From: Metabacillus kandeliae | GTDB lineage: Bacteria > Bacillota > Bacilli > Bacillales > Bacillaceae | Reading direction: 5' to 3' | Length of the DNA: 64,000 nt | NCBI RefSeq assembly: GCF_021166585.1 | Contig: NZ_JAJOZE010000011.1 | Location: 51,644 to 115,643 of the forward strand | In this document: positions 51,206 through 60,567 of the stretch, in pieces | Layout of the letters: every line of letters begins with the position of its first letter | Position numbering within the stretch: the stretch's first letter is position 1 | Notes under the pieces: generated by a model | What the model was told of the DNA's origin: nothing | Databases searched by the model: none | Seen by the model: only the letters and a program-made list of their open reading frames with translations | Made by a program: the position numbers and the translations under genes

Positions 51206-52288
51206 ATGAAAACCAAACTTGGCCTGATTTACGGCGGCAAGTCAGCAGAGCATAATGTATCCTTGCAGACAGCACTGGCCGTCATCAATGCTTTGGATAC
51301 TGATAAATTCGATATTCACCCGATATATATAACAGAAAAAGGAGAATGGCTCCGCGGCGCTCAGCTTGAAGGAAGAGTTTCAGATGTTTCTGTTCTGAAA
51401 CTATCCGGCGGAGGAGCTTCTGTTTCTCCAATGGAGCTGAACGGTGCGCTGTTTCCTGCTAAACAGGAAAGCAGTGAAGCAGTTGACGTGATCTTCCCGC
51501 TTCTGCACGGACCAAACGGCGAAGACGGCACTGTGCAGGGAATGCTTGAATTGCTGAACATTCCATACGTAGGGAACGGCGTGCTCGCATCTGCGGGCGG
51601 CATGGATAAAGTTGTGATGAAGCAGCTGTTTGCCCAGGCGGGTCTTGCACAGGCAAATTATGTGTGGTTCATCCGCAATGACTGGCGTAATGATGAGGAA
51701 GCAGCCTACCGGGAAGTTGAAAAAGAGCTTGGCTATCCTTGTTTCGTAAAACCGGCGAACCTTGGTTCAAGCGTCGGCATCAGCAAATGCAAAAACCGCG
51801 AAGAGCTGGCTGCTGCCTTCTCGTCTGCTTTTGAATATGACCGTAAAATTATCATTGAAGAAGCGATTGCAGGCCGGGAAATTGAAATCGGCGTGATCGG
51901 CAATGATGAGCCAGAGTGTTCTGTTACAGGAGAAATTGCTCCTAAAGTAGAATTTTACGATTACAAAGCAAAATATGAAGACAGCACAACTGACCTGATT
52001 ATCCCTGCTGATATCACCCCGGGTGAATATGAGCAAATAAATGAAATGGCCATCAAAGCCTTCAAAGCGATTGATGGATCAGGTCTTGTACGCGCGGACT
52101 TCTTTTTAACAAAGGAAGGTAAGGCGCTGATCAACGAGGTTAACACAATGCCTGGCTTTACGCCTTTCAGCATGTTCCCTCTTCTCTGGAAGGAAAGCGG
52201 ACTGGAATATCCAAAGCTGATTGAGCGCCTTGTGCAGCTTGCACTGGAACGCCACGAAGACAAACAGCAGATTAAACATACGTTTTAA
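51206..52288 (+). CDS. ddl: D-alanine-D-alanine ligase
   Basis: This 360-residue ATP-grasp ligase has [12 protein letters not shown] at the N-terminus, [24 protein letters not shown], and the closing [18 protein letters not shown]. It joins two D-alanines for peptidoglycan precursor synthesis. TTAGGGGGAA precedes ATG. It forms an operon with murF, as in B. subtilis. Confidence 0.95.
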   Translation: MKTKLGLIYGGKSAEHNVSLQTALAVINALDTDKFDIHPIYITEKGEWLRGAQLEGRVSDVSVLKLSGGGASVSPMELNGALFPAKQESSEAVDVIFPLLHGPNGEDGTVQGMLELLNIPYVGNGVLASAGGMDKVVMKQLFAQAGLAQANYVWFIRNDWRNDEEAAYREVEKELGYPCFVKPANLGSSVGISKCKNREELAAAFSSAFEYDRKIIIEEAIAGREIEIGVIGNDEPECSVTGEIAPKVEFYDYKAKYEDSTTDLIIPADITPGEYEQINEMAIKAFKAIDGSGLVRADFFLTKEGKALINEVNTMPGFTPFSMFPLLWKESGLEYPKLIERLVQLALERHEDKQQIKHTF

Positions 52289-52365
52289 GCAAGAGAGGCA
52301 CTATTCAGCAGATGGATAGTGTTTCTTCGATTACATATCATTCTATTAAGCAAGGTGGGATCCCG

Positions 52366-53739
52366 ATGATCAAGAGAACATTAATGCAAGTGCAGGAAAT
52401 GGCAAAGGGACATGGTTTAGCAGCCCGGTACGAAGACACGGTTATCACAGGTGTTTCTACTGATTCCCGAAAAGTGGGAAAAGGCTCGCTTTTCATTCCG
52501 TTAAAAGGAGAAAACTTCAACGGACACCTTTATGCCCAAAAAGCGCTTGATGAAGGTGCTGCAGCGGTATTGTGGGGCGAAAGTGAAGAAAATCCTCCGG
52601 AAAATGCACCGGTCATTCTTGTAAAGGATACCCTTCACGCACTCCAGCAGCTGGCCAAAAGCTACAAGGAGCAGCTAAGGGTAAAAGCGATCGGCATCAC
52701 AGGCAGCAACGGAAAAACCACAGCAAAGGATCTGACAGCAGCTGTCCTGTCTACAGGATTCCGCGTGTATAAAACACAAGGCAACTTCAACAACCATATC
52801 GGCTTGCCTCTCACCCTTCTCAGCATGCCGGAAACAACGGAAATTGCAGTTCTGGAAATGGGAATGAGCGCTTTTGGCGAAATTGAACTGCTCTCGAAAA
52901 TAGCGGAACCTGATGCTGCCATCATCACAAACATCGGGGAATCCCATATGGCTGAGCTTGGTTCAAGAGAAGGCATTGCTGATGCCAAAATGGAAATTGT
53001 AAAAGGCATGAAGCCTGGAGGCCAGTTTATCTATTTCGGAGATGAACCGCTCTTAAAAGAAAGGACGGAAGCGCTTCGGTTTTCCACCAAGCCTGTGACC
53101 TTTGGAAAGAGTGCAGCCAACGGCTACTACCCGACAAACATTGAGCAGACAGACAAAGGCGTCACCTTCAGCGCCCATCCATTCCAGGACGCCCTGTTCA
53201 TACCTGTACTCGGCGAGCACAACGTATGGAATGCTCTGGCCGCAGCCGCCGCAGGTCAATACTTCGGCCTCACAGAAGACCAGATCAAAGAAGGTCTTGA
53301 AGGCCTGCAGATGACTGCCATGCGCCTTGAACTTTCCAAAAGTGAACAAGGATGGTCTGTCATCAACGACGCCTACAATGCAAGCCCTACCTCCATGCTT
53401 GCTGCCATCAAACTGATGGAAGACCTGACAGGATATAAGCGGAAAATTGCTGTACTTGGAGACATGCTGGAACTCGGTGAATCAGAGGCAGAATTTCACC
53501 GCGGGGTAGGGGAGAAAATCCATTCCGATAAAATTGACTATGTGTTTACGTTCGGAAAATTAGGTGAAGAAATTGCCGCAGGGGCAAAAGCCAATTTTGC
53601 CGAAGGAATGGTCAAAAGCTTTACAGACAAATCAGCCCTGATTTCAGAGCTGAAATCACTTGTGCAAAAAGACGACCTGCTTCTTGTGAAAGCCTCAAGG
53701 GGCATGAAGCTGGAAGAAGTTGTCGCTGCCCTGGTATAA
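52366..53739 (+). CDS. murF: UDP-MurNAc-tripeptide-D-Ala-D-Ala ligase
   Basis: The start at 52366 is chosen for AAGGTGGGA 7 bases upstream. The ~457-residue Mur ligase has the uridine-binding N-domain (TGVSTDSRKVGKGSLFIPL), ATP site GITGSNGKTTAKDL near residue 106, central LEMGMSAFGEIELLSKIAEPD, and C-domain VINDAYNASPTSM. It adds D-Ala-D-Ala to the UDP-MurNAc tripeptide. Confidence 0.95.
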   Translation: MIKRTLMQVQEMAKGHGLAARYEDTVITGVSTDSRKVGKGSLFIPLKGENFNGHLYAQKALDEGAAAVLWGESEENPPENAPVILVKDTLHALQQLAKSYKEQLRVKAIGITGSNGKTTAKDLTAAVLSTGFRVYKTQGNFNNHIGLPLTLLSMPETTEIAVLEMGMSAFGEIELLSKIAEPDAAIITNIGESHMAELGSREGIADAKMEIVKGMKPGGQFIYFGDEPLLKERTEALRFSTKPVTFGKSAANGYYPTNIEQTDKGVTFSAHPFQDALFIPVLGEHNVWNALAAAAAGQYFGLTEDQIKEGLEGLQMTAMRLELSKSEQGWSVINDAYNASPTSMLAAIKLMEDLTGYKRKIAVLGDMLELGESEAEFHRGVGEKIHSDKIDYVFTFGKLGEEIAAGAKANFAEGMVKSFTDKSALISELKSLVQKDDLLLVKASRGMKLEEVVAALV

Positions 53740-53820
53740 ACTGAAGGCAGAGAGCCGCTACATCTTCTGCTCTTTAACCTTCTTGAATTACGTTATAGGA
53801 CAAAGTCGATTTTTGATCGC

Positions 53821-53950
53821 CTGTTGATCTACGTTCCAGGCGGGAGACTCCTGCGGGAGTGCAAGTGACGGGAGACCCCGCAAGAGCGCAGCGATGAGGA
53901 GGCTCCCGCACTGCCCGCGGAAAGCGAACGCCTGTAACGGAAATTAACAG
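53821..53950 (+). repeat. 130-bp palindrome-ended element, copy E
   Basis: Same orientation as copy A and differing from it at three positions only. The right tip reads ATTAACAG. It occupies most of the 336-bp gap between murF and the esterase gene; no gene is seen there. Confidence 0.85.
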
Positions 53951-54075
53951 CCAAATTTAACAGAGCCAATAATAAAGAAATCATTTTTAATTACGCTTTT
54001 TGGGATAAACTAGATAAGGGAAAATTGTTTAAACGGGTAAATACATAACATCTGAATAAAGGATGGTGGAGATCC

Positions 54076-54762
54076 GTGACAGGCTGTTTATGTATTCATG
54101 GATTTACAGGGGGGCCCTATGAAGTGGAGCCTCTTGCACAATACCTTGCAAAAAATTCCGGCTGGGATGTCCGCGTTCCAACGCTTCCAGGCCATGGGGA
54201 AACACTGAATTTAAGAGGAATAAAATTTAATCAATGGGTTGAACACGCAGAAGAAGAATTAAAAAATCTGCTTGCTAAAGAAAATGAAGTCTATTTGGTC
54301 GGATTTTCGATGGGCGGCATGATCGCCTCCTATCTATCCATAAAGTACCCCGTAAGCAAGCTGGTTCTTTTAAGCGCCGCAGCCTATTACGTCAACCCGA
54401 AGCAGATTTTCCGCGATATTCTCGGAATGGCAGGAGATATCCGCCACCGCCGGCTTAAGGAAAATGAGCTGTTCACCCGCTACAAAAAGAAGTTTCAATC
54501 AACACCGATCAGTGCTGCTTACGAATTTCGAAAGCTTGTGAAATACGTAAAACCGCACCTTTCAGACATCCGGATTCCTGTCCTGATCATCCAGGGAGAA
54601 TCAGACGGCATCGTGCCGGTGAAAAGCGCACGCTACCTTTACAGCCATGTCGGATCTTCTGAAAAGAAGCTTTGCTTTCTCCCGCAGTCAAAGCACCTTG
54701 TCTGCCTTGATTGTGAATTTGACATTCTGACAGAAGAAGTGGACGCATTTTTAACAGGGTAA
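54076..54762 (+). CDS. Carboxylesterase (Est30-like alpha/beta hydrolase)
   Basis: This 228-residue alpha/beta hydrolase starts at GTG 54076 (GGTGGAG upstream). It has oxyanion HGFTGGPYEVEPLA, nucleophile elbow GFSMGG near residue 77, acid in QGESDGIVPV, and histidine in QSKHLVCLD. It matches the Geobacillus Est30/Bacillus YvaK monoglyceride-type esterases. It is inserted between murF and cshA. Confidence 0.88.
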   Translation: MTGCLCIHGFTGGPYEVEPLAQYLAKNSGWDVRVPTLPGHGETLNLRGIKFNQWVEHAEEELKNLLAKENEVYLVGFSMGGMIASYLSIKYPVSKLVLLSAAAYYVNPKQIFRDILGMAGDIRHRRLKENELFTRYKKKFQSTPISAAYEFRKLVKYVKPHLSDIRIPVLIIQGESDGIVPVKSARYLYSHVGSSEKKLCFLPQSKHLVCLDCEFDILTEEVDAFLTG

Positions 54763-54937
54763 ATGGATGGAACAATCTCCCTGTGAGAGAAGTCTTATTG
54801 TGCATTCTGTGATATAGTGCTATGATTAAATGTAAAGTGTTTACGGGCTTGTTTATGAATTTTCCCTGAAAAGGTTTATTATTTATTGAATATGAGTCTG
54901 TGAAGACTAAGCAGATATGATAAAGGAGTATGATACA

Positions 54938-56413
54938 TTGACTACAAAGTTTCAAGATTTAGGTATTAGCGAAAACTTAATGAAGGCTATCAAGAAAATG
55001 GGATTTGAGGAAGCTACACCAATCCAGGCGCAAACCATTCCTCTAGGCCTGCAAGGCAAGGACATCATTGGACAGGCACAGACAGGTACAGGAAAAACTG
55101 CTGCATTTGGTCTTCCTTTAACGGAGAAAATTGATTCTGACAGCCAATCCATTCAAGGAATTATTATTGCACCAACAAGAGAATTGGCAATCCAGGTATC
55201 GGAAGAGCTTTACAAAATTGCCTATTACAAGCGTGCACGCGTTCTTCCTATTTACGGCGGACAGGACATCAACCGTCAAATCAGAGCCCTGAAAAAGAAC
55301 CCGCACATCATTGTGGGAACGCCAGGCCGTCTGCTTGACCACATCAACCGCAGAACACTTAAGCTTTCCACCGTTCACACAGTTGTACTGGACGAAGCAG
55401 ATGAAATGCTGAACATGGGCTTCATTGAAGACATCGAAGCCATTCTGTCCAATGTTCCAGAAGAACATCAGACACTTCTTTTCTCTGCTACAATGCCGGA
55501 CCCAATCCGCCGCATCGCAGAGCGCTTTATGAAGGATCCAGAGCTTGTTAAAGTAAAAGCAAAAGAAGTAACCGTTCCAAACATCCAGCAATTCTACATC
55601 GACATTCAGGAGAAAAAGAAATTTGACGTGCTGACTCGTCTTCTTGACAGTCAGTCTCCTGAGCTTGCGATTATCTTTGGCCGCACAAAGCGCCGTGTAG
55701 ATGAATTGTCTGAAGCCCTGACTCTTCGCGGCTACGCTGCAGAAGGCATTCACGGCGACCTTAGCCAGGCGCGCAGAATGTCTGCACTCCGCAAATTCAA
55801 GGACGGCAGCATTGAAGTGCTTGTTGCAACAGACGTTGCAGCCCGCGGACTTGATATTTCAGGTGTCACACACGTTTACAACTTTGACGTGCCTCAAGAT
55901 CCTGAAAGCTACGTTCACCGTATCGGACGTACTGGCCGTGCAGGCAAAAACGGTATGGCAATGACATTTGTAACGCCAAGAGAAATGGACATCCTGAAAA
56001 ACATCGAGCGCACAACAAAACGCAAAATGGACCGGATGAAGCCGCCGACTCTTGACGAAGCGCTTGAAAGCCAGCAGACTGTCACACTTGAAAAACTGCG
56101 CAGTGCTATGGAAAGCGATAATCTTGCATTCTACACAAAAGCTGCTGAACAGCTTCTGGAAGAATTCGATTCCGAAACCATCATTGCAGCTGCTATCAAG
56201 CTGATGACAAAAGAACCAAACCAAGCACCTGTCCGTCTGACAGAAGAAGCTCCAGCTCCATTCAAAAAAGGCGGAGGCGGCTACCGCGGCAAACGCGATG
56301 GCGGAAACTACAACCAGCGTTCTGGCAAAAAGACCGGAGGCCACAGCCGTCCTTATGATAAAAACCGTTCTTCTTCACAGCAGCGCCGGAAGAAGCAATA
56401 TTCTTCCCAGTGA
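54938..56413 (+). CDS. cshA: DEAD-box RNA helicase CshA
   Basis: TTG 54938 is chosen: AAAGGAG lies 9 bases upstream, and the product then aligns with the B. subtilis CshA N-terminus. The ~491-residue protein has Q motif FEEATPIQ, motif I AQTGTGKT (47-54), DEAD in [16 protein letters not shown], and [10 protein letters not shown]. The C-terminal tail is Gly/Arg/Lys-rich ([15 protein letters not shown]), as in RNA-degradosome CshA. The gene follows the ddl-murF block as in B. subtilis. Confidence 0.95.
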   Translation: MTTKFQDLGISENLMKAIKKMGFEEATPIQAQTIPLGLQGKDIIGQAQTGTGKTAAFGLPLTEKIDSDSQSIQGIIIAPTRELAIQVSEELYKIAYYKRARVLPIYGGQDINRQIRALKKNPHIIVGTPGRLLDHINRRTLKLSTVHTVVLDEADEMLNMGFIEDIEAILSNVPEEHQTLLFSATMPDPIRRIAERFMKDPELVKVKAKEVTVPNIQQFYIDIQEKKKFDVLTRLLDSQSPELAIIFGRTKRRVDELSEALTLRGYAAEGIHGDLSQARRMSALRKFKDGSIEVLVATDVAARGLDISGVTHVYNFDVPQDPESYVHRIGRTGRAGKNGMAMTFVTPREMDILKNIERTTKRKMDRMKPPTLDEALESQQTVTLEKLRSAMESDNLAFYTKAAEQLLEEFDSETIIAAAIKLMTKEPNQAPVRLTEEAPAPFKKGGGGYRGKRDGGNYNQRSGKKTGGHSRPYDKNRSSSQQRRKKQYSSQ

Positions 56414-56421
56414 TGTGAGTG

Positions 56422-56457
56422 AGAGTGTTCCCTTTTGAGGGGGGCGCTCTTTTTTTG
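56422..56457 (+). terminator. Terminator after cshA
   Basis: A stem of AGTGTTCCC with GGGGGGCGCT (several G-U pairs) is followed by CTTTTTTTG. Confidence 0.8.
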
Positions 56458-56469
56458 TTTGATCGGTCT

Positions 56470-56590
56470 TAATCCCCCTTGGGACAAGGTCAGCAGTGAT
56501 TGTCCCTTTCAGGACAGGAAGATTGTACAGCAGGGGACAGACCGCAAAGAAAAATGGGGCCAGGGACTCATACACTTCCCACCTTACAGC
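56470..56590. repeat. GGGACAG phrase-repeat block
   Basis: GGGACAAG, TGTCCC, GGACAGG, GGGGACAG and CCAGGGAC lie within ~110 bp of otherwise unique non-coding DNA. It is the same phrase family as 3350-3690; a single TGTCCC also sits at about 38857. Confidence 0.5.
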
Positions 56591-56646
56591 ACCCGATGGA
56601 CATGCTAAAATAAAGTGAACCAAAAGCAAACCAAGGAGGGAATTCC

Positions 56647-57144
56647 ATGTTTTCAACAGTAAATGAATTCTTAGAAGAATGGAAAATGGAAGCAGGCATC
56701 ACACAAAAGGTTTTGGAAGCAGTAACTGATGAGTCCTTGAACAAGGAAGTTTCACCTGGCCTTTACAGCATTGGAAGCCTTGCATGGCACCTGGCAGGGT
56801 CTGTGTACTATTTTCCTGAAGTTGCAGGCATTAAAGTGGAACATCCTGATATGGAGCAGAAGGGCCAGCCGGACTCTGCGCAGGAAATTTTGGACACATA
56901 CAAAACGATCAGCAGCAATTTGATGGGAGCACTGCCTGAACAAGTTTCAGATGAGCAGCTTAGCGAAGAGAAGGACTTTTTCGGCATGAATATGAAAACG
57001 GCCGATATTTTGCGTCTTTTGATTCAGCATCAGGCGCACCATCGCGGCCAATTATCAACCCTTATGAGACAGAATGGTTTGAAGGTGCCAGGCATCTATG
57101 GCCCAAGCAAGGAAGAATGGGAAGCTATGCAGTCTCAGCAATAA
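56647..57144 (+). CDS. DinB-fold metal-dependent protein
   Basis: This 165-residue four-helix protein of the DinB/YfiT-like family has metal-binding histidines in LAWHLAGS (H48) and IQHQAHHRGQL (~128-136). Members include thiol transferases; the role here is unknown. AAGGAGGG precedes ATG. It is monocistronic. Confidence 0.85.
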   Translation: MFSTVNEFLEEWKMEAGITQKVLEAVTDESLNKEVSPGLYSIGSLAWHLAGSVYYFPEVAGIKVEHPDMEQKGQPDSAQEILDTYKTISSNLMGALPEQVSDEQLSEEKDFFGMNMKTADILRLLIQHQAHHRGQLSTLMRQNGLKVPGIYGPSKEEWEAMQSQQ

Positions 57145-57154
57145 TCGAGTAAAA

Positions 57155-57189
57155 GCCTGGAAGCCAAATTGGCTTCTGGGCCTTTTTTT
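57155..57189 (+). terminator. Terminator after DinB-fold gene
   Basis: GAAGCC (57160-57165) / GGCTTC (57171-57176) plus outer pairs is followed by seven T residues. Confidence 0.8.
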
Positions 57190-57237
57190 ATCCTGATGCT
57201 CACAAAAATACCTAATAGCAAATTTTCAAAAAACTAG

Positions 57238-57266
57238 TTGCAATCGTTTCCAATCAGGAGTATGAT
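57238..57266 (+). promoter_or_regulatory. Promoter of the LacI operon with overlapping consensus cre
   Basis: -35 TTGCAA (57238-57243), 17-bp spacer, -10 TATGAT (57261-57266). The cre TTGCAATCGTTTCCA (57238-57252) matches WTGNAANCGNWNNCW fully and covers the -35, so CcpA binding should block RNA polymerase. Confidence 0.75.
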
Positions 57267-57274
57267 AAGTTCCA

Positions 57275-57297
57275 GAAACGTTTCCGAAACGTTTTGG
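57275..57297 (+). promoter_or_regulatory. Tandem LacI-type operators before regulator gene
   Basis: GAAACGTTTC (57275-57284) and CCGAAACGTTTTGG (57284-57297) have centres 11 bp apart, one helical turn, located just after the -10. They match the operators found at 58354-58400, implying autoregulation. Confidence 0.7.
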
Positions 57298-57309
57298 AGG
57301 ATTTTGAAA

Positions 57310-58332
57310 ATGACAACAATCAAAGATATTGCAAAGGCAGCAGGAGTGTCTGTCACTACGGTTTCAAGGGCTCTTAACGGTTATTCGGATGTGAATGAGA
57401 AGACCCGCAAGCGAATTGTTGAGGTTGCGAAGGAAATGGAATACAGTCCGAACATCCTGGCCAGGGGTCTTGTGATGAATAAGTCAAAGACAATCGGGCT
57501 GCTTGTTTCAGGCTTCAGTAAAGAGAGCATTAAGGATAATTTTACGTTTGAGGTGCTTTCCGGGATCAACCAGTTTGCGGCAGGAACGGATTATGATCTT
57601 GTGCTGTTTAATACGAATTCCATTAAGCAGCGGGAGAAAACCTATGCACAGCTGTGCCGGGAACGGCGGGTTGATGGGGCGATTATGCAGGGAATCAAGA
57701 CAGATGACCCTTATTTGCAGGAAGTTGTCGACAGCAATATTCCTTGTGTATTGGTGGATATTCCAATTCAGACGGAGAATGTTGGGTTTGTGACAACAGA
57801 TAACGTTCTTGGAGCTTCTAAAGCAGCTCAGTACTTAATTGATTTAGGTCACGAGCGCATTGCGATGGTGAACGGTCATAATTATGCCTATGTCAGCCAG
57901 GAGCGTCTTGAAGGATTTAAGAAGACACTGGAGGCAGCCAATCTTCCGTACAGAGAAGAATGGACAGTGAATGGGTACTTTACGGAAGCGGACGCAGAAA
58001 GCGCAGCGTATGCACTGCTTAAGAAAAATAAAGAGATAACTGCGATTTTTTGCGCCAGTGATTTGATGGCGCTCGGGGTGATTAAAGCTGCGGCAAGGCT
58101 TGGGATTTCTGTTCCTGAAGAGCTTTCCGTTATCGGCTACGATGATATTCTTCTTTCATCTTATGTAACGCCAAGTCTTACAACAGTTTCTCAGAATAAG
58201 CAAATGCTCGGTTATTCAGCAGCAGAGCTTTTAATCAGTATGCTTGAGGATGAAAAACCGTCCAGCCATATCATTCTTGAAACAGAACTTAAAATTCGGC
58301 AATCAACTGCAGCTTATAAAGACCACAGTTAG
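57310..58332 (+). CDS. LacI-family repressor of the oligosaccharide operon
   Basis: ATG 57310 follows GGAGG by ~9 bases; the longer frame starts inside the promoter. The 340-residue protein has an N-terminal LacI helix-turn-helix (TTIKDIAKAAGVSVTTVSRALNGY is the start; hinge near 50) and a periplasmic-binding-type sugar sensor (SVIGYDDILLSSYVTPSLTTV). It should repress itself and the hydrolase/ABC genes through AAACGTTT operators and respond to an oligosaccharide. Confidence 0.92.
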   Translation: MTTIKDIAKAAGVSVTTVSRALNGYSDVNEKTRKRIVEVAKEMEYSPNILARGLVMNKSKTIGLLVSGFSKESIKDNFTFEVLSGINQFAAGTDYDLVLFNTNSIKQREKTYAQLCRERRVDGAIMQGIKTDDPYLQEVVDSNIPCVLVDIPIQTENVGFVTTDNVLGASKAAQYLIDLGHERIAMVNGHNYAYVSQERLEGFKKTLEAANLPYREEWTVNGYFTEADAESAAYALLKKNKEITAIFCASDLMALGVIKAAARLGISVPEELSVIGYDDILLSSYVTPSLTTVSQNKQMLGYSAAELLISMLEDEKPSSHIILETELKIRQSTAAYKDHS

Positions 58333-58353
58333 TGGTTTTTTCACAACAGAAAA

Positions 58354-58400
58354 TCCGAAACGTTTCGGAAAAGCTTTCCATTTTTCCAAAACGTTTCGGA
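58354..58400 (+). promoter_or_regulatory. Two LacI-type operators before the debranching-type hydrolase
   Basis: TCCGAAACGTTTCGGA (58354-58369) is a perfect 16-bp palindrome; CCAAAACGTTTCGG (58386-58399) is a one-mismatch copy, centres 31 bp apart (about three turns). Confidence 0.8.
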
Positions 58401-58419
58401 TCCCAACAGGAGGACGACA

Positions 58420-60510
58420 ATGGAATACCGCGTTATTAAGGAAAATGATTTGTTTTTACTTTCAGAAGAGAACGGGAGCATTCCTCAAGATCATCCGTAC
58501 GGTCTTGGACTGTATACGAAGGACACTAGATATTTAAGCAAGCTGGAGCTCGGAATCAATGGCCGGGAACCAATTTTATTGCATTCTGACGGTTTAGAAA
58601 ATCATGTTTCCAGAATTCTGATGACAAATCCGCATATGGAAAACGGAGATGAGCTTGAGCTTTGGCGGGAATCTGTTGAGATCGAACGCAAGCGGTTTAT
58701 TTGTGAAGATGTGCTCTATGAAACCATCAGTCTGAAAAACTATTATCCTAAGCCTGTAAAGTTTTCAATCAATCTTCAGCTTGATGCCGATTTTGCAGAC
58801 ATGTTCATTGTCAGGGGCTTTATGAATGGAAAAATCGGGAGAAAGCTTCCGAATCAGAGTACGGATGAGGCACTTCTTTTCAGATATAAGGGAGCAGATG
58901 ATATTCAGAGATCCACTAAAGTAACGTGGAGCAGAAAGCCTGATGCTCAAAATGAAAACGGTTTATTATCCTTTGATTTTGAGCTGGAGCATTTGCAGAC
59001 AGATTCTGTAACAGTGATGATCCAGCCGCTTGAAGGGGAAGGCACTCATAAGGAGCCGATTTCGCCGAACGCCGCCCTTGAGAAGCTGACACAGTCTTAC
59101 GGAGAGTGGACAGACAGCACAGCAAAGGCTGAGACGGATTACATACCGCTTCAAAGACTAATTGACAGGGGAATAGGCGATCTGCGGGTCTTGTTAACAG
59201 ACATTGGCCACGGAAAGTTTCCTGTTGCAGGATTGCCATGGTTCGGAGTTCCGTTTGGCCGCGACAGCCTGATTGCAGCTCTGCAGATGCTTGCCTTCAA
59301 TCCTGAAGTTGCGAAGGGCACGCTGAAAACAATGGCAAGCACGCAGGGGACAGAGGTCAACCCTTGGCGAGATGAACAGCCGGGGAAAATCATGCATGAA
59401 CTGCGGTTTGGCGAGCTTGCGAACACGGATCAGATTCCGTTTACGCCCTATTACGGCACCATTGATGCCACACCGCTTTTCCTCGTGCTGCTGACACAGT
59501 ATGTGAAGTGGACAGGAGATACAGAGATTTTCAAGGAGCTTGAAGGCAATGTAACAGCTGCCCTGAACTGGATTGATCAGTACGGCGACCGGGACGGCGA
59601 TCTTTTTGTGGAATACCATCAGGAGTCTGAAAAAGGAATTGCTAACCAGGGATGGAAAGATTCCGGCGATTCCGTGGTGCACAGAAACGGGGAGTACGCC
59701 CATACTCCGATTGCGCTGGCAGAGGTGCAGGGCTATGTTTACCAGGCTAAAACAGGGATTGCTGAAATCTATGATTTCTTAGGAAAATCGGAAGCGGCTG
59801 AAACTTTGAGAAGCCAGGCGCAAAGATTGAAGGAGAAATTTGATAGAGCCTTCTGGATGGAGGAGCAGCAGTTTTACGCCATCGCGCTTGATGGAAACAA
59901 ACAGCAGGTTGGCACACTTACTTCAAACCCCGGGCATGTTCTTTTTTCAGAAATGCTTGATGCGGAAAAAGCGAAAGCAGTAACAGAAGAGCTTGTTTCT
60001 GACAGAATGTTCTCAGGCTACGGCATCAGGACGATGGGCGCGGGGGAAGCAGGCTACAACCCGATGAGCTATCATGACGGCAGCATCTGGCCGCATGATA
60101 ACAGCATGATTCTCCTCGGAATGAGCAAGCTTCATCAGCATGAGGCAGCAAAAAAGGTAATGGACGGCCTCATCCAGGCAGCGGCTTATTTTGAGTACGA
60201 CCGCCTGCCAGAGCTGTTCTGCGGCTATCCGTCCTCACTTGGAAAGGCTGTAAAGTATCCGGTTGCCTGCTCTCCGCAAGCATGGGCAGCAGGAACGCCG
60301 CTGGTTTTTGTTCAGTCTCTCCTCGGATTGTTCCCGGACAGCCTAAAAAAAGAAATCACCTTGTCTCCTGTTCTGCTTGAAGGCATGAACTACTTGAAGG
60401 TGGAGGATATCAAGGCTGGAAATGGAACGTTCAGCGTTGAGGTGAAAAGAGTAAACGGCGAGGCGAAATTCGAAGTTTTGGAAAATACAACAGGGTTTGA
60501 AATCCGTTAG
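58420..60510 (+). CDS. Glycogen-debranching-type glucosidase (GDE N-bis / GDE C-like)
   Basis: This 696-residue cytosolic protein has an N-terminal beta-sandwich domain (~1-220; LYTKDTRYLSKLELGINGR) as in bacterial amylo-alpha-1,6-glucosidase-like proteins and a C-terminal (alpha/alpha)6 domain with GLPWFGVPFGRDSLIAALQML, KDSGDSVVHRNG, YNPMSYHDGSIWPHDNSMI and ELFCGYP. No signal peptide is present, so it acts on sugars imported by the adjacent ABC transporter. True bond specificity cannot be told from sequence by eye. AGGAGG precedes ATG. Confidence 0.85.
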   Translation: MEYRVIKENDLFLLSEENGSIPQDHPYGLGLYTKDTRYLSKLELGINGREPILLHSDGLENHVSRILMTNPHMENGDELELWRESVEIERKRFICEDVLYETISLKNYYPKPVKFSINLQLDADFADMFIVRGFMNGKIGRKLPNQSTDEALLFRYKGADDIQRSTKVTWSRKPDAQNENGLLSFDFELEHLQTDSVTVMIQPLEGEGTHKEPISPNAALEKLTQSYGEWTDSTAKAETDYIPLQRLIDRGIGDLRVLLTDIGHGKFPVAGLPWFGVPFGRDSLIAALQMLAFNPEVAKGTLKTMASTQGTEVNPWRDEQPGKIMHELRFGELANTDQIPFTPYYGTIDATPLFLVLLTQYVKWTGDTEIFKELEGNVTAALNWIDQYGDRDGDLFVEYHQESEKGIANQGWKDSGDSVVHRNGEYAHTPIALAEVQGYVYQAKTGIAEIYDFLGKSEAAETLRSQAQRLKEKFDRAFWMEEQQFYAIALDGNKQQVGTLTSNPGHVLFSEMLDAEKAKAVTEELVSDRMFSGYGIRTMGAGEAGYNPMSYHDGSIWPHDNSMILLGMSKLHQHEAAKKVMDGLIQAAAYFEYDRLPELFCGYPSSLGKAVKYPVACSPQAWAAGTPLVFVQSLLGLFPDSLKKEITLSPVLLEGMNYLKVEDIKAGNGTFSVEVKRVNGEAKFEVLENTTGFEIR

Positions 60511-60567
60511 GGGAAAAGGGAGTTCTCTTCCTTACTATAAAAATAATAAATAAGGGGCTGTGTTTCA

